From contig NC_067199.1 of the NCBI RefSeq assembly GCF_000699445.3, positions 30,030,402-30,094,401 on the forward strand: DNA of 64,000 nt. Reading direction: 5' to 3'. The stretch is from Schistosoma haematobium (taxonomy: Eukaryota > Platyhelminthes > Trematoda > Strigeidida > Schistosomatidae). Positions within the stretch are counted from its first letter, which is position 1, and the number at the start of each line of letters is the position of its first letter. This document shows positions 47,100 through 58,528 of the stretch, in pieces. The position numbers and the translations under genes are program-made. The notes under the pieces are model-generated. The model searched no databases, was not told the DNA's origin, and saw nothing but the letters and a program-made list of their open reading frames with translations.

Positions 47100-50000
47100 A
47101 TGTTTGTGATGGGACGACTGGGGAGGATTTTGGATTTGTTTTTAATTTTGACCGTAAATTGTCAGCCATCTGTCAATTTAAGGGAGTATCCTAATACTGC
47201 GTCAGCAGCTAGCGGGCAGTTTATGCACCAAGAGGCTAATGCAAATACACCCATTGAAAATCTTGACACTCATTCCACGTACTCGTCCCCAATAGTTTCA
47301 GATGGTAATCATGTAAATAATCCAACAAACGGAAAGCCTAGTCATCTCGATTCTCCACGTTTTCATGAAGCATCACGTGGTCAAGATTCATCGTCATTTG
47401 ATCACAGTTCGAATGTTAATATTGATGAAACACGTGGTTCTAATCATGAGTCTCCCATTGTCAATCAAAAACATGACCAGTCAGGTTCTAGTCATGGTGT
47501 GTATACAAGTATGCATAAAAAAACAACTCACAATGCTCAGCAGATACCAACAGTGTCTAATATTTCACTCCCAAACATGGTCCGTGGACCACAACCGAGT
47601 CCAGGTGGTCAAGCACATGATTTCATATACAAGGATATCGGGTTGGACAACCGTTTGTCTCAAGGACAAGTACCAGGTGCTGGAATTAATCAGCCACCAC
47701 CAAACTATTTCGATAATGAACTTGGCTCTATGGTGTCTAACCATGGTCCTGAGTTGTCCGAACGCCGTCACTTTCATGATAGCAAGGACACTCTGTTTAA
47801 AGATCCTAGTGATAACACTGTATCTAGATCTCAGTGGGAAGCTGGAGATCAAAGTAGTTCTCATAATAGACCCAAAAAGTCACGGAGAGATACTTCGTCG
47901 GAGTACCAATTAGATGAAATTTTTTCTTTACCATCACGTGAAGATCCAATACAGAATCAGGCTGATTTTGTTTCTTTGGTCGTAATTGTACCTCCCGGGG
48001 TGAAGCACTGCTACTTCTATAGACCAATCACTAACTTTGATGTCGAATATCAAGTAATTACCAGTTTGAGTGTGTTACTTTACAGGTTCTTAAAGGAGGT
48101 CATTTAGATATCGGCATATTCATTCGGGATCCCGAAGGAGAACCAATCGCTATCCGACCACCGCTATCAGACTCTCAAGTTTCGTAAGTCCATCATTCCA
48201 GTTTTTAGTTGCAAGCTAGTTCGTTAATCTTCTGTGGACATGTACGCACATAGAAACATATCTTATGAAAGTTTCCTGGAAATCATTCAAAGCGAGTCTT
48301 AGTTCTAGTATTCATACTAACGAGGCTCCATTCACTGGTAAACCTATTTTCATTCCTGTTGACTTTATATATATATATCGAGAAGTCATTATAAAATTGA
48401 ATAGCGATAGGTCCTTATGATGCACCTGTGGCTAAGTCAGCTAAAGAATATTAATGTATTAGTCAGTATCTTGACTTGCGATAAAACGTCTGTTACATTC
48501 AGTTTTATTTTCGGGAGTTATTTGAGCTTGTGCTATATACAAAGATCAGTATATGTCCACTAAGAATTCCAGGCATGACTCAACAGTTGGTGAGTAAAAT
48601 TAGGTATTTGAGGTTTACCGTTTCGTTTTCGTGTTACACATTCACTGAATGTCTCTTTGTCTCTTGAATACCCTAGGCACTTCAACTTTGTTTTAGTAGA
48701 ACCTCAATGAAGTTATTATTAAGACTTTCTGAACAAAGACAACTTATTTAAATAAGATTATCCTCAAACAAGTGAAGCGATCTGGTGAGCTCAACAATGT
48801 TTCAATATAGGTTTCCTTCGTCTTTTTAAGCAGCATAGATGAATGAGAGAATTTTACGAACCAGACCCATAGCTAGTCTCTATTCAATTTTTGTACTACG
48901 CAGCTTTGCTATTGAAGGCATTCATAAAAATGTTCATTAGTCAGCAGTATGTTCTCAGTAAAAACGTTTTCAGTTAGAATATAATCCTCAAAAAGCAGAA
49001 GGAAGTAACTTCTGGAAGTATGTTTGTGACGGACCATTACATATGTGGAATTTTATTTTGAGGTCACGTAATATTTTGAATTATACATCTCTGTATTAAT
49101 TAGCACGAAAGACGTCAGCCAGTTCATTCGTATAAATAGTTCCCAGTAATTTGATGTGGTTGGTACATTGCAACTGAGTTTGGAACCTTCCTGGTTGTTT
49201 TTTTATCCTGTCTGGTTAGCTATCAGATGATTATAGAAGTCGAAGGCCTAGAAACTTGGTCAAACTGGTTCCTCTGATCACAAGAATATTTCCTTTTATC
49301 AACCGGGGAGATCAGCTATAATAATGGTCTGTGTAGTAGACTACCGTCCAAATTTCAAACTATCTAAAATCTCAGTTAATCTAACAAAAAACTAAATAAA
49401 TACATTATGGAGCTTTTGGATTTAACATATTGAAAAAGCTGGTCTCTCTAGCTTCAGGTTACTTATGAACTTTTAACCTCAATAAGTGTTGGATGCGCAA
49501 TGTCGATTTCTTATGGGCTTTTAAATAACGCTTTTGACCTTAAGAGTAGTTTGATTATGTTATGACGTTTTTAGGCTGTGTCCCTCATTTTTCCAAATAT
49601 ATGGTGTAGTAGAGAGTCACATTTGTCTTCATTCTTAGTGATTATAATCAACTGTCCAGTGTTGTCGGTTGGAATTGCTATTTTCATATCTTTTGCTTTG
49701 AATACACTCACTGGCCACAGTTATTGGGAAGATTTAGCAGTTTACATTATAGTCACTTTTGCTCGTTGACCTAATCTGCATAGTGAAGCAGTTTGGGTTA
49801 GCAATAAAACTAATTAGTAGTTGAAGATGATATCAAGGAGTTTGAAACCCCTCTTGTCTCCAAAATCATTTACTCTGTATTTTATCCTGGACGCTATAGT
49901 TCTCTATATTTGTCGTTCCTTGTGTTTCATTTCTCCCTCAAATGTTTCAATTTTTTCACGTATAATGGTTGTATCCACTAATTTTTTCCATTGACTTCCT

Positions 50001-51423
50001 GTTGTACTCCGGTTAATACATATCCATACGACGTTCTTCAGTGTTGGGAATTTTAGTGACAACCTGGAAATTTGCATATTCGTATCCTACCTTATCTATG
50101 ACTAACTGGTTGAGTTATGTAATCAATGTCATTGCCCCCAAATGCCCTGGTACGGCCGAGAGTGGGGAGAGTCCGCTCTCCCTCTCGAAATGCTCTCACA
50201 TGGCCACGCGTATATAGCCTCTACCAGGGAAGTCCTACTCACTGCCTTCTCGCAGATGGGGTGTTGTTTACGAAAACGAGAGGACGAAAAGTGAATGTCC
50301 GGCGCTTTAACCGGATTCCAAACCAATGGTGTATATGGGCCCCAGCACCCTGCGGGAACAAATGGCGTATGAACCAATTGTTGGTCACTGGCTTCCATGG
50401 GACTGCATCTCCTTACGATGCTCCACTGCCTTGTGGATCAGACCTTCAGGTCGAATGCTCGGGGAGTGGCCTCCTAAGAAAACCATCTGCTTCGGTTTGG
50501 GCACCCGGGCAGTATCACAGCCCTCACACATATCGAATGAGATTTGTGTGGCGCATATGTATTTGGTGCCTTCTTGTACCAATATCTATGTATTAAAATA
50601 AAAATAAAAAATAAACATTGTCCGCGGTATGATTTATTTATCCTTTAATATGACATAAAATCACGTTAGTGAGATGTACTACCGAAAACGGCTACTGAAG
50701 ACTTCGTCATAATTTCAAAAAGGCGTTTTTACTCGCCTACAACCTTACTCAGATTTATTGCTAAAGTGCATTGGGTAGATATCACTGCTGTGCATGTAAT
50801 GTGCTCTCAACGTGATTTTTTTCTTTATTTTCAGAATATCTGTTCCGAAATACTTCCGACTTATGCCATACGCAATTTGTCTAGACAATAGAAAAGCTAG
50901 TTATGCGTATAAAAATGTCTATTTCTCTGTAGATGCTAATTTAAATTGGGATAATCCTAGTGAACTGGAACGACAAGCAATCGAAACTTTACGTAATAAT
51001 CCGTTGGTGAGTTCACAAGCTCAAGCGGCAAGTGCTGAACATGCGGAAAACATTAATAAGCTTATGGTTAGTTGCTTTTGTGAATTAGATAAATATTTTT
51101 CATTTTTTCCGTGGATTGATCTAATTCTAATATATATATAACTCGTTTATTTCTTTTTTAAGGCACAATTGGATATATTATTTGGCCGTTTACGACGCAT
51201 CGAGCATATGCAACAACGTTCTAGTAATTTTGACTCTGCAGATAAATCATTGATGGAGGGGAACTTGGAGCGCATCATGACCGGTTCATTGTTTCAAGTT
51301 GTTCTTATGATTGCCGTAGCAACTGTTCAAGTTGGTCTTATTCGATCTTTATTCGACCAACAAAGTTATTTTTACAAAATCTGGTTTGGAAACAGATCTC
51401 GAAACCTAAATGCCCGTTGTTAA
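47100..51423 (+). CDS. p24/TMED family cargo receptor with long luminal insertion, four exons
   Basis: Type I membrane protein of the early secretory pathway (COPI/COPII vesicles). Exons 47100-48053, 48086-48183, 50835-51066 and 51163-51423 give 514 residues, against about 200-230 in the family. Signal peptide at residues 1 to about 22 (MFVMGRLGRILDLFLILTVN; a second ATG three codons on is also possible). Residues about 25-290 are Ser/Asn/His/Gly-rich and not part of the family. The GOLD domain starts at about 291 (VVIVPPGVKHCYFYRP, EYQVLKGGHLDIGIFIRDPE) and includes the conserved Cys in MPYAICLDN, paired with the Cys in KHCYF. A coiled-coil follows (AQLDILFGRLRRIEHMQQRS), then one TM helix (LFQVVLMIAVATVQVGLI) and a cytosolic tail ending NARC. 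The tail has no terminal di-lysine or FF pair; FDQQSYFYKIWF may serve instead. Intron 1 is only 32 nt. A polyadenylation signal AATAAA lies at 51659-51664. Confidence 0.88.
48054..48085 (+). other. 32-nt microintron in the p24 gene
   Basis: GTAATTACC...TTACAG between EYQ and VLKGGHLD. Its removal restores the GOLD domain. If kept, the frame continues 17 codons past EYQ to a stop at 48107. Tiny 5'-proximal introns are known in schistosomes. Confidence 0.85.
50126..50610 (+). mobile_element. Non-autonomous deletion derivative of family A (5' leader joined to 3' tail)
   Basis: 50139-50530 parallels the 5' leader of the family-A copy at 29188-29600 (AAATGCCCTGG, TCCCTCTCGAAATGCTCTCA and GTTTGGGCACCCGGGCAGTA). 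Directly after it, 50535-50610 is the family-A 3' tail (GTGGCGCATATGTATTTGGT to an A-rich end). The whole ORF is absent. It lies in intron 2 of the p24 gene in sense orientation. Confidence 0.7.
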
Positions 51424-53078
51424 TCTTGAATTGATTCAGTCAAACATTCTAGTCTGTATTAGCCTTTAATGTGGTTTCCTTAATATCGAAATTTATTTAT
51501 GCATTTGTTTTGTTTTGTGAACTTAAAATATTTTTTTGATTTGTATGTATACAATATCTGTTTAAACCGGATTTTCCTGCTGTCAATTTGACGTCTACTT
51601 AATTTTAATAGCCTGTATTTTCTCTTTCATTTGCTATTTCGAATTACGATATCTCTGTAATAAAGATGGTGCTAATTTGTCTTCAGTTTTGTTTTCGCTA
51701 CTTGTTGTGCCCTATTATTTGTTGCTTAAATTTATCTACCTTAAATAATATTTTCCTTGTAGTAGATGGGAAGAGTGGTAAAAGTAAACGACTAGTCAAT
51801 CTTGGTTATTGTCGGTTGTGTTTTGCAAAGAGACACTTGATTTCATTTCTTAGTATATATGTGACAATCGTATCTACATTTGTTTCATCAGATTACCCTA
51901 AACTTTTGACGGATATTTTAGGTTGAACATACTCATTCAGTAGAGTAAGAAGCCCCTTAGCTCATGTTACTTGTCACTTGACATGTATTAATGTCTTTCT
52001 CAAGACTGACACCAACTTGTCAGTTCGAAGTACAGTGAGTTGATTTGTGCTGTTCTGCATTTCGATTCGCAGGTTTTATTGTTATTTCACCCTCTATGGT
52101 CCTAATACTTGACATTAGTTTTATGCTCATTGGCACTTTTGTTTAGATTGTATGGGTTTTTTGCTATTATTGTCTGATAGTTTAGTGATGAATATTGACA
52201 GCAATCGACTTCTGTTCCACTTTTTCACTGCAGATCGGGTTTCACTGCTCGATATTTTGTAATAAATTTTCTCAAGTGTGTGGTAAAAATGAATACCCAG
52301 ATAGTTTTGTGGTTTGTTTGTTGCACGTGATTTAGATCAAAAATGAAGTCAGTACGTGTTTGATCATTAAATACAATTGGGGAGGCTATTTTCATTTTCA
52401 CTTCAGTGGTCACTATAATATACGCCGTATAATTTTCCCATATAAAACATATATTACTTCCCTGGACCCTATGAAATTTGGACATTTGTTTTCAAAATTA
52501 CTAAGTGATTCTGTTTCATTTCTCGCTGTTAGGGTCAATTAATTGATCGTAATGTATGGTCAGAAGCACCAAGGTGCCATTACTTTAGTGAGAACCTTAA
52601 TTTTCGTTGGAAACATGCATCATCAGTTTAGTGAGAGATCTGCATTTCGTTTTCTGGACAAATTTGTTAACTCTCGTGTACTTTGAATTCTTGCATGAAA
52701 ATCATGTGAATAAATGATCATTGTTGGTAAATATTCGCGCATTCTGTACATCTAAACTGTAAAAAGTTTTGCGTAAAACAAGCAGGCACACCAGTTGTTA
52801 ATATTTTGGTTCATTTAGCACTAGGATATACAACATTTCAAAGTGATGTACTAGAGGCCATGCGATTTTCAGTTTTTAGAGGTAATATGTTTGGGTGCTA
52901 ACAGATGTTTCATTATTCGTATCACAAGCAAATTCATCTTGGAAGTTATTTAGCCGATAAATGAGTTAGTGTGTAATCTACCAAATAGTTTGTAGAGAAA
53001 AGTATACCTGGTACTAAATCCATTGTGATATTTGCTCTCCTGATTACCTTTCAAAAATGAATTATTATCCCTGCTTAG
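51424..53078 (+). other. p24 3' UTR and intergenic spacer
   Basis: Contains the p24 polyadenylation signal AATAAA at 51659-51664. The rest, up to the NXT start, is AT-rich with no recognised gene. Some of it may be 5' UTR or promoter of the NXT gene. Confidence 0.5.
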
Positions 53079-54542
53079 ATGGGTCAAACTACAGAAGTTA
53101 CGGGTAATGATGACGAACTGTGGAAAACAGCATCAGAAGCAGGAGAAAAGTTCAGTGCTTTGTACTATCGTGCTTTTGACAAGCCGAACAGGCCCGATTT
53201 ACCTGGATTTTTTATGGATAATGTTGTTCTTCTGTGGAATGGGAATCGTGTGGAAGGTCAACAACTAGTGGTTGACTTCTTCTCTAAGCTTCCAGACAGT
53301 ACATGCACCTTACACTCATTATCTTGTCAACCAGTACATAGTAAGTTTCCATTTGATGAATTGGTACTTATTCCCAATTTTGTAATTTGTTATATACGAC
53401 TTTACCATTTTTGGTTAGTAAGATTTTAGATTTCGTTTTTTCAGCTGTTGGACGATTTGCTGACTTTTTAAACTCAAGCTTAACCATTAAGTAGTCACAA
53501 AACGTAAACATAAAGAAAGTACAGGAGAATCAATAAGAGGAAATAAAAAATAATGAGGACAATAATCTGGGCTTCTAAAGCAAATCAAAGATAAGGAAGT
53601 AGTCAAAAGAAACGATTGTTTTTTGAAGGAAGAACGGTATGGAATATTACTAAATGTGACTAGAAAGTTAAATAAAAAGATTTTTTTATCGATAAATGAT
53701 ACTTCATATCGATTTAGGAGCAGAATTTGGGATAGATTACAACGATCCACCATCCTTAAGATTGCAAGCCATATCATGTAAATTCTTCATTCATGTGACA
53801 CACTTTGGTTACTGAAATAGGATCAAATAGCGAATGAATTCTAGTTTTCAAACTGGACGAGTACCCTCCGATGTTAAATAAACATATTACTAAATTTTCA
53901 TCTATTGATTATCAGTTTAGTTTGTTTTTTATTTCTAAAGATTATGACTGCAACAACTTTTTAAAGAACCAGTAATGATATAGTTATAACTGAATAGATT
54001 ATCATGCAAACTACTGTATATCTTGAATGTTTTATTCCTTAGTAAGCAGATTTAGTGGAAACTAACCAAGCTAAACTTTTTTCAGGTGGATGGTTCATGT
54101 ATTGATATGATTGTTCTCTTTACTTTTATTTCAACCCTAAAATAAATATTTATTTACTTGATTTGGCGTATGAGTTTTTAATTCGTTACCAAAAGGCATA
54201 CAATACGTGGCGTGTCGTGTCATGATCATATAAAGGGATGCAAATTGATGACCCTCATTTAATCCTCTTTCATAAAACCATATACTCGATGATATCTGGT
54301 CTTATTTTCTCTGGCAAATATCTGTTAATTGTTTGAACGTCACCATTGTTAATAATTATTTTTTGTTTTGTTTTTCATCTTCAGAAAGTTTAAGCGGTGA
54401 CCGATTATTGGTTTTGGTAAATGTGTTTGGTACCATTAAATTTGAACAACATCCTACCCATATTTTCTCCGAAACATTTTTCTTAACACAGGAGTCAAAT
54501 TTATGGAGAGTACAGTCAGTTACATTTCGCTTTATCGACTAA
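53079..54542 (+). CDS. NXT1: NTF2-related export protein (NXT1/p15), two exons
   Basis: Partner of the NXF1 mRNA-export receptor, acting at nuclear pores. Exons 53079-53340 and 54385-54542 give 139 residues, the family's usual length (about 140). NTF2-fold landmarks: EKFSALYYRAFD in helix 1, VVLLWNGNRVEGQQLV, VVDFFSKLPDSTCTLHSL, CQPVH at the exon end, then DRLLVLVNVFGTIKF, FSETFFLTQ and WRVQSVTFRFID at the C-terminus. The junction codon AAA (Lys) is split 1+2. The ATG directly follows a TTGCTTAG-like acceptor (CTGCTTAG|ATGGG), so a 5' UTR exon or spliced leader may attach here. A polyadenylation signal is likely at 55111-55116. Confidence 0.9.
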
Positions 54543-55202
54543 TCCCTATAGTTTTGATGTTGATGGAAACATATTTTTCGTATTGCTTTTTGATTGTGGA
54601 AGAGAATATTTGTATTACTGTCATATTTTTTCATAATTTTTATATGTAGTACGTCAGTTATCTGGGGATTTTGTAATAATATTTGGTTGTCGTTTGCAAA
54701 TTATTTGTTGTAAGCTGATAATCGAAACATGTGTTTAAAAAGAGAATTTAAAATGGAAATTATCCTTTGTTGTACTGTTTTTATCATTATTATGTTTGTA
54801 TATTTTATCGGTATGTGTGGCGATGTAATATTGTTCGAAAATCAAGGTAAATACAGAAATAATCACTCACAAACTGTAAATAAACTCCAAAAATACGTAT
54901 ATTCGAAGATGAATGTAATTTCCTAAGACTTTCTAAACAATCTAAGTAGATCTTGTTTCAGATGCTTCGCTGCAGACTTGTCTTTAAATGTATACTGTAA
55001 TACTGAATTTTTGATTATTCCATCAATGTACTTCGCACAAGCAAGCATGTTTGATTCAGTTCACAAATGACCCATTAGATTGCCTAATTACTTGAGTTTA
55101 TTATTTATGAAATAAAGAAGTATGTGATATTGTTTTATTTTCAATTTAATGTATATCAATGAGCCAATTTTTTCACAGTGTACATCCATAGTTGTTTATC
55201 AG

Positions 55203-57490
55203 TTACTCAGTTAAAACGTAGGACCAGGCAATATAAATGCATCAGTTCAAGTCCCCATAAACTCATTAGCATAAGATGAAAACCAAATTCATAGAAGCAG
55301 TTACTTCAGTGGTAGTAAAAAAACAAATTTTATATGAGGATAAGACACAGCGAGAAAGAAAGGTATGAAGTGCATCTAACCTCACGGTTTAAAGGAAGAC
55401 AAAGAGTGTAGTTGATTCTAAGCCATGTCACCCAGATTCTCCAACCATTAGTTACGATAGTCGCGCGGACCCCAACCAAGTAGTCTGACTCTACCAACAT
55501 GGATAAGACTTTGTGAACTGATGCCAAGTTTTGTTTTGACCGCACTTAACTTCCAGACATCCTCAACACTAGTCAGCATTGCGCGTCGTGATAACCGGTG
55601 TTCAGGTATACGTAACACGTGGCCCAACCTTCTCAGTCGATGAAGATTCACAACGTCATCAACTGACTTACCATCATTAAATAGAACAGAACAAACTACC
55701 GCGCAGTGCACTCGTCTTTTAATTGATAGACGGATATCTCGCCTTCGCCATAGGTGACGTAAGTTGGCAAAGGCCGGACGAGCTTTTTGCATCTGTACTG
55801 AGATTTCGTCAGACACCAACCCATTAGGGCTGATCAGCTTCCAAGGCAAGTGAAGTTGTCAACGCGTTCGACTACTTTACTCCCTATCCTTAGTTCAGGT
55901 GTTGACTCGGGCCAGTCCCGGAGCAACGACTCGCATTTACAGGGAAAGCGCATCCCAAACATTGTGGGATTGTTGCTGAGTGCTACCAAGACACTACATT
56001 TTATCAACGTCTTCACCAAACAGGACTATATCATCTGCGTATTCTAATTCGATAAGTGGACCTCTTGATAGGAGATTAATCCCTGAAAATTCAGTCGATG
56101 ATAACGTTATTTCCATTAGTAGGTCTATGATGAAGCTAAAAAATGGAAAAAAGGACAGCCCTGACAGACACCACTTGAGGTTGCAAAAACAGATGACAGT
56201 TCGCCATGAGCTCTCACTCGACTAGTGTTCGTGTAAAGAGCCTTCACAAGGTTTATGTACATGTGAGGTACACCTTTCAATAACAGACAGTGACACAGAA
56301 CCCCTCGGCCTACAGAGTCAAATACTGCTTTTAAGTCAAGAAAAACCATCATTGTCGAACTCCGATAAGCCTGTCTGTGTTTTAGTCTGATGAATGGTGA
56401 ATATGTGGTCGATGCAGCCACGATCAGATCTGAAGCCGGCCTAATTTTCTCGTGTTTGCAGTTCACGAGTCTTCATTAGGCGTTCGATAGTTATTGAGGC
56501 TAGTATTTTAGATGTTACATTAGTCAACCTAATCCCTCTATGGTTATTACAGGATGATTTTGATCCTTTCTTATATATTGGGACAATCAGTGGTTGTGAC
56601 TGACCAGTTAGATGGGATTACATCCAACCCTCAGATTTTAGCTAAAATATTAGTCAACCTAATCGCTAAAATTGGACCACCATACTTAAAGAACTCTGTA
56701 GCTAATCCATCTGGACCAACTGCTCTTCCTCATTCCAGATTAGCTATAGACTTTTGAACCACAGCTAGGGTCGGGGGCTGTTTTTTTATTCAGATTGTTT
56801 GGACATTATGGTAGTTATATAGTGGCTGAAGGTCAGCCGAACTGCTCCTTAGTGTTTCAGCTATCGTTCTAAATGTCTGGGCTGAGAGCACTGTCCTTCT
56901 CCGAAATTCTTACACTTTGTTAGTTGTCCACTTTTCCATCTCTTTCGTTACTCACTGGTTAACCTAGATCTGATTTGTTTTCGCTCATCGTCGTGTTCAG
57001 AGCCTGGTGGTATGAGTTTACGAGAATCTATCAGTGCTCTAGATGTCTCATAAACCCACCGGTTTTCCATAACCCTCTGATTTAAATCAGTAATAGATGT
57101 CGCTGCTGTCTCCATAGCTGTGTTAGCTCCGTACTTGTCGGGACCTTACCGCCGGAGACGGTTATCCGTGGGATAAAGTGAGGTGTGCATTGTTAGGGTC
57201 GGCCTTTACTAACTCAAGCTTTCCTTTGTGAAAAGGCAGCATCGCCTTTATGCTGGTTGTCTGGAGGAAACACCTTACTGCTGTCACATCTCTGTACAGT
57301 CAGCGGTACGACTTTACCTTCGGACCTTGGGTTTGCTGCTTTCAGTCTTATCATTCTTCAGTCGACCTATCTGGAAAGGTAGGACCTTGAGGAACGGTTG
57401 TTTCAGCCAGTATAGCCGAATTTTTTCATCACGAATGGCAAGGCCGACCCCCACGTCAAGGTAGTAGCAACGGTCGGGATAGTCGTTCAT
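55203..57490 (-). mobile_element. Family-B LINE with 5' leader, internally deleted
   Basis: Minus strand, 5' to 3': leader at about 57490-57190 (also found at 9475), an N-terminal remnant with ENRWVYETSRALIDSRKLIP and SEHDDERKQIRS near 57050, the RT block [14 protein letters not shown] to SGVCQGCPF (56470-56150), VERVDNFTCLGS and QKARPAFANLRHLWRRRD (56000-55740), [22 protein letters not shown] and the family tail near 55210-55260. Endonuclease and the YADD region are lost or disrupted. Stops throughout. It lies between NXT1 and the NSD-type gene. Confidence 0.75.
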
Positions 57491-58528
57491 ACTTAGTGTT
57501 TAGCTTACTTCAAACTTCCACTTATATTGCATGCACCACTGATATACCCCGTTAGTTTTGCGTACCATGTTTATCCATTCATTAGTTAGACAGTAATCAA
57601 TCCCACTAAGTAGAGTGATACCGTAGTATTGAACAGTTGATTCCTCAAAGTACGTTATGTTTTACTTAGCCGTCAGACTATCAGAAATCATCATTTTGCC
57701 GGTAACTGCAAATTGTTATTTAGAAAAAATAGTTTGGAACGTTTATAAGTTGAAGTAATCAGTATACTTCCAACACAGACATCCACCTATTCGTTTCAGA
57801 AAAGCGTGAGATTCTAAAAATCAAAGCATGTTTACGTTGTTATAAATATGACTAACACTCATTTGAGAGCCTAGATGAAATGTTCTACGGATAAGAATTA
57901 GTAAAAAAGAGAACATTCAATTTTGAGGTTTTAGACAAACTAATAATTGTTGCATGATTGTTCACGTCTAATGTTTAGGGAAGCTAAATTCTAGGGATCA
58001 GTTAACTATGAGTATTATTCTATTCCAGTAAACTTTAATAACAAGTTTAAAATAAAGTATAAATTTAAACTCGAATCCAAAGAGGAACTTATTATTTTGA
58101 AAATGACAACAAAGAAATACATCTTACAACAGGGAAAAACAATTACATTTGTTAATACTTCTTTATTAAAAAAGATAAAATGCTTATTCTGTAGAAGAGA
58201 TAATAGTATGGATGAAATAAAATCTGACCATAAACATATCGTACTTATAGTGATATAATATTTTGCTGGTTTGTACACAATAGTATATATGTATGGGCAT
58301 ATAAGAGGTACGGTAAGCATAAAATAGGAACAAAAAATCGAGCCTACAGGATCTGTATACCATGTGTAGTAACAACAATAATAACGATAATATTGCAAGT
58401 CATATCGGTGACTTTGGTGCCAAATAAACAATGATAGTTAAAATATAGGTAAACTGTACTGTTTTCCGAAAACAAAAGTGACAACTATCTCCAGGAAATA
58501 AACTACCATAAAGGAAAATGCAATTGTC
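57491..58528. other. Intergenic / 3' flank of the SET-domain gene, nothing recognised
   Basis: AT-rich. A minus ORF of 138 codons at 58015-58431 is rich in Tyr, Cys and Ile, without family motifs and likely a composition artefact. It includes the 3' UTR of the minus-strand SET gene (stop at 58529). Confidence 0.45.

Noticed and set aside
47365..47913. 182-aa plus ORF inside p24 exon 1
   Set aside because: Alternative frame of the low-complexity p24 extension. The p24 frame has the signal peptide and GOLD domain.
58015..58431. 138-aa minus ORF downstream of the SET gene
   Set aside because: Tyr/Ile/Cys/Phe-rich AT-driven composition, no motif, located in the 3' flank of the gene.
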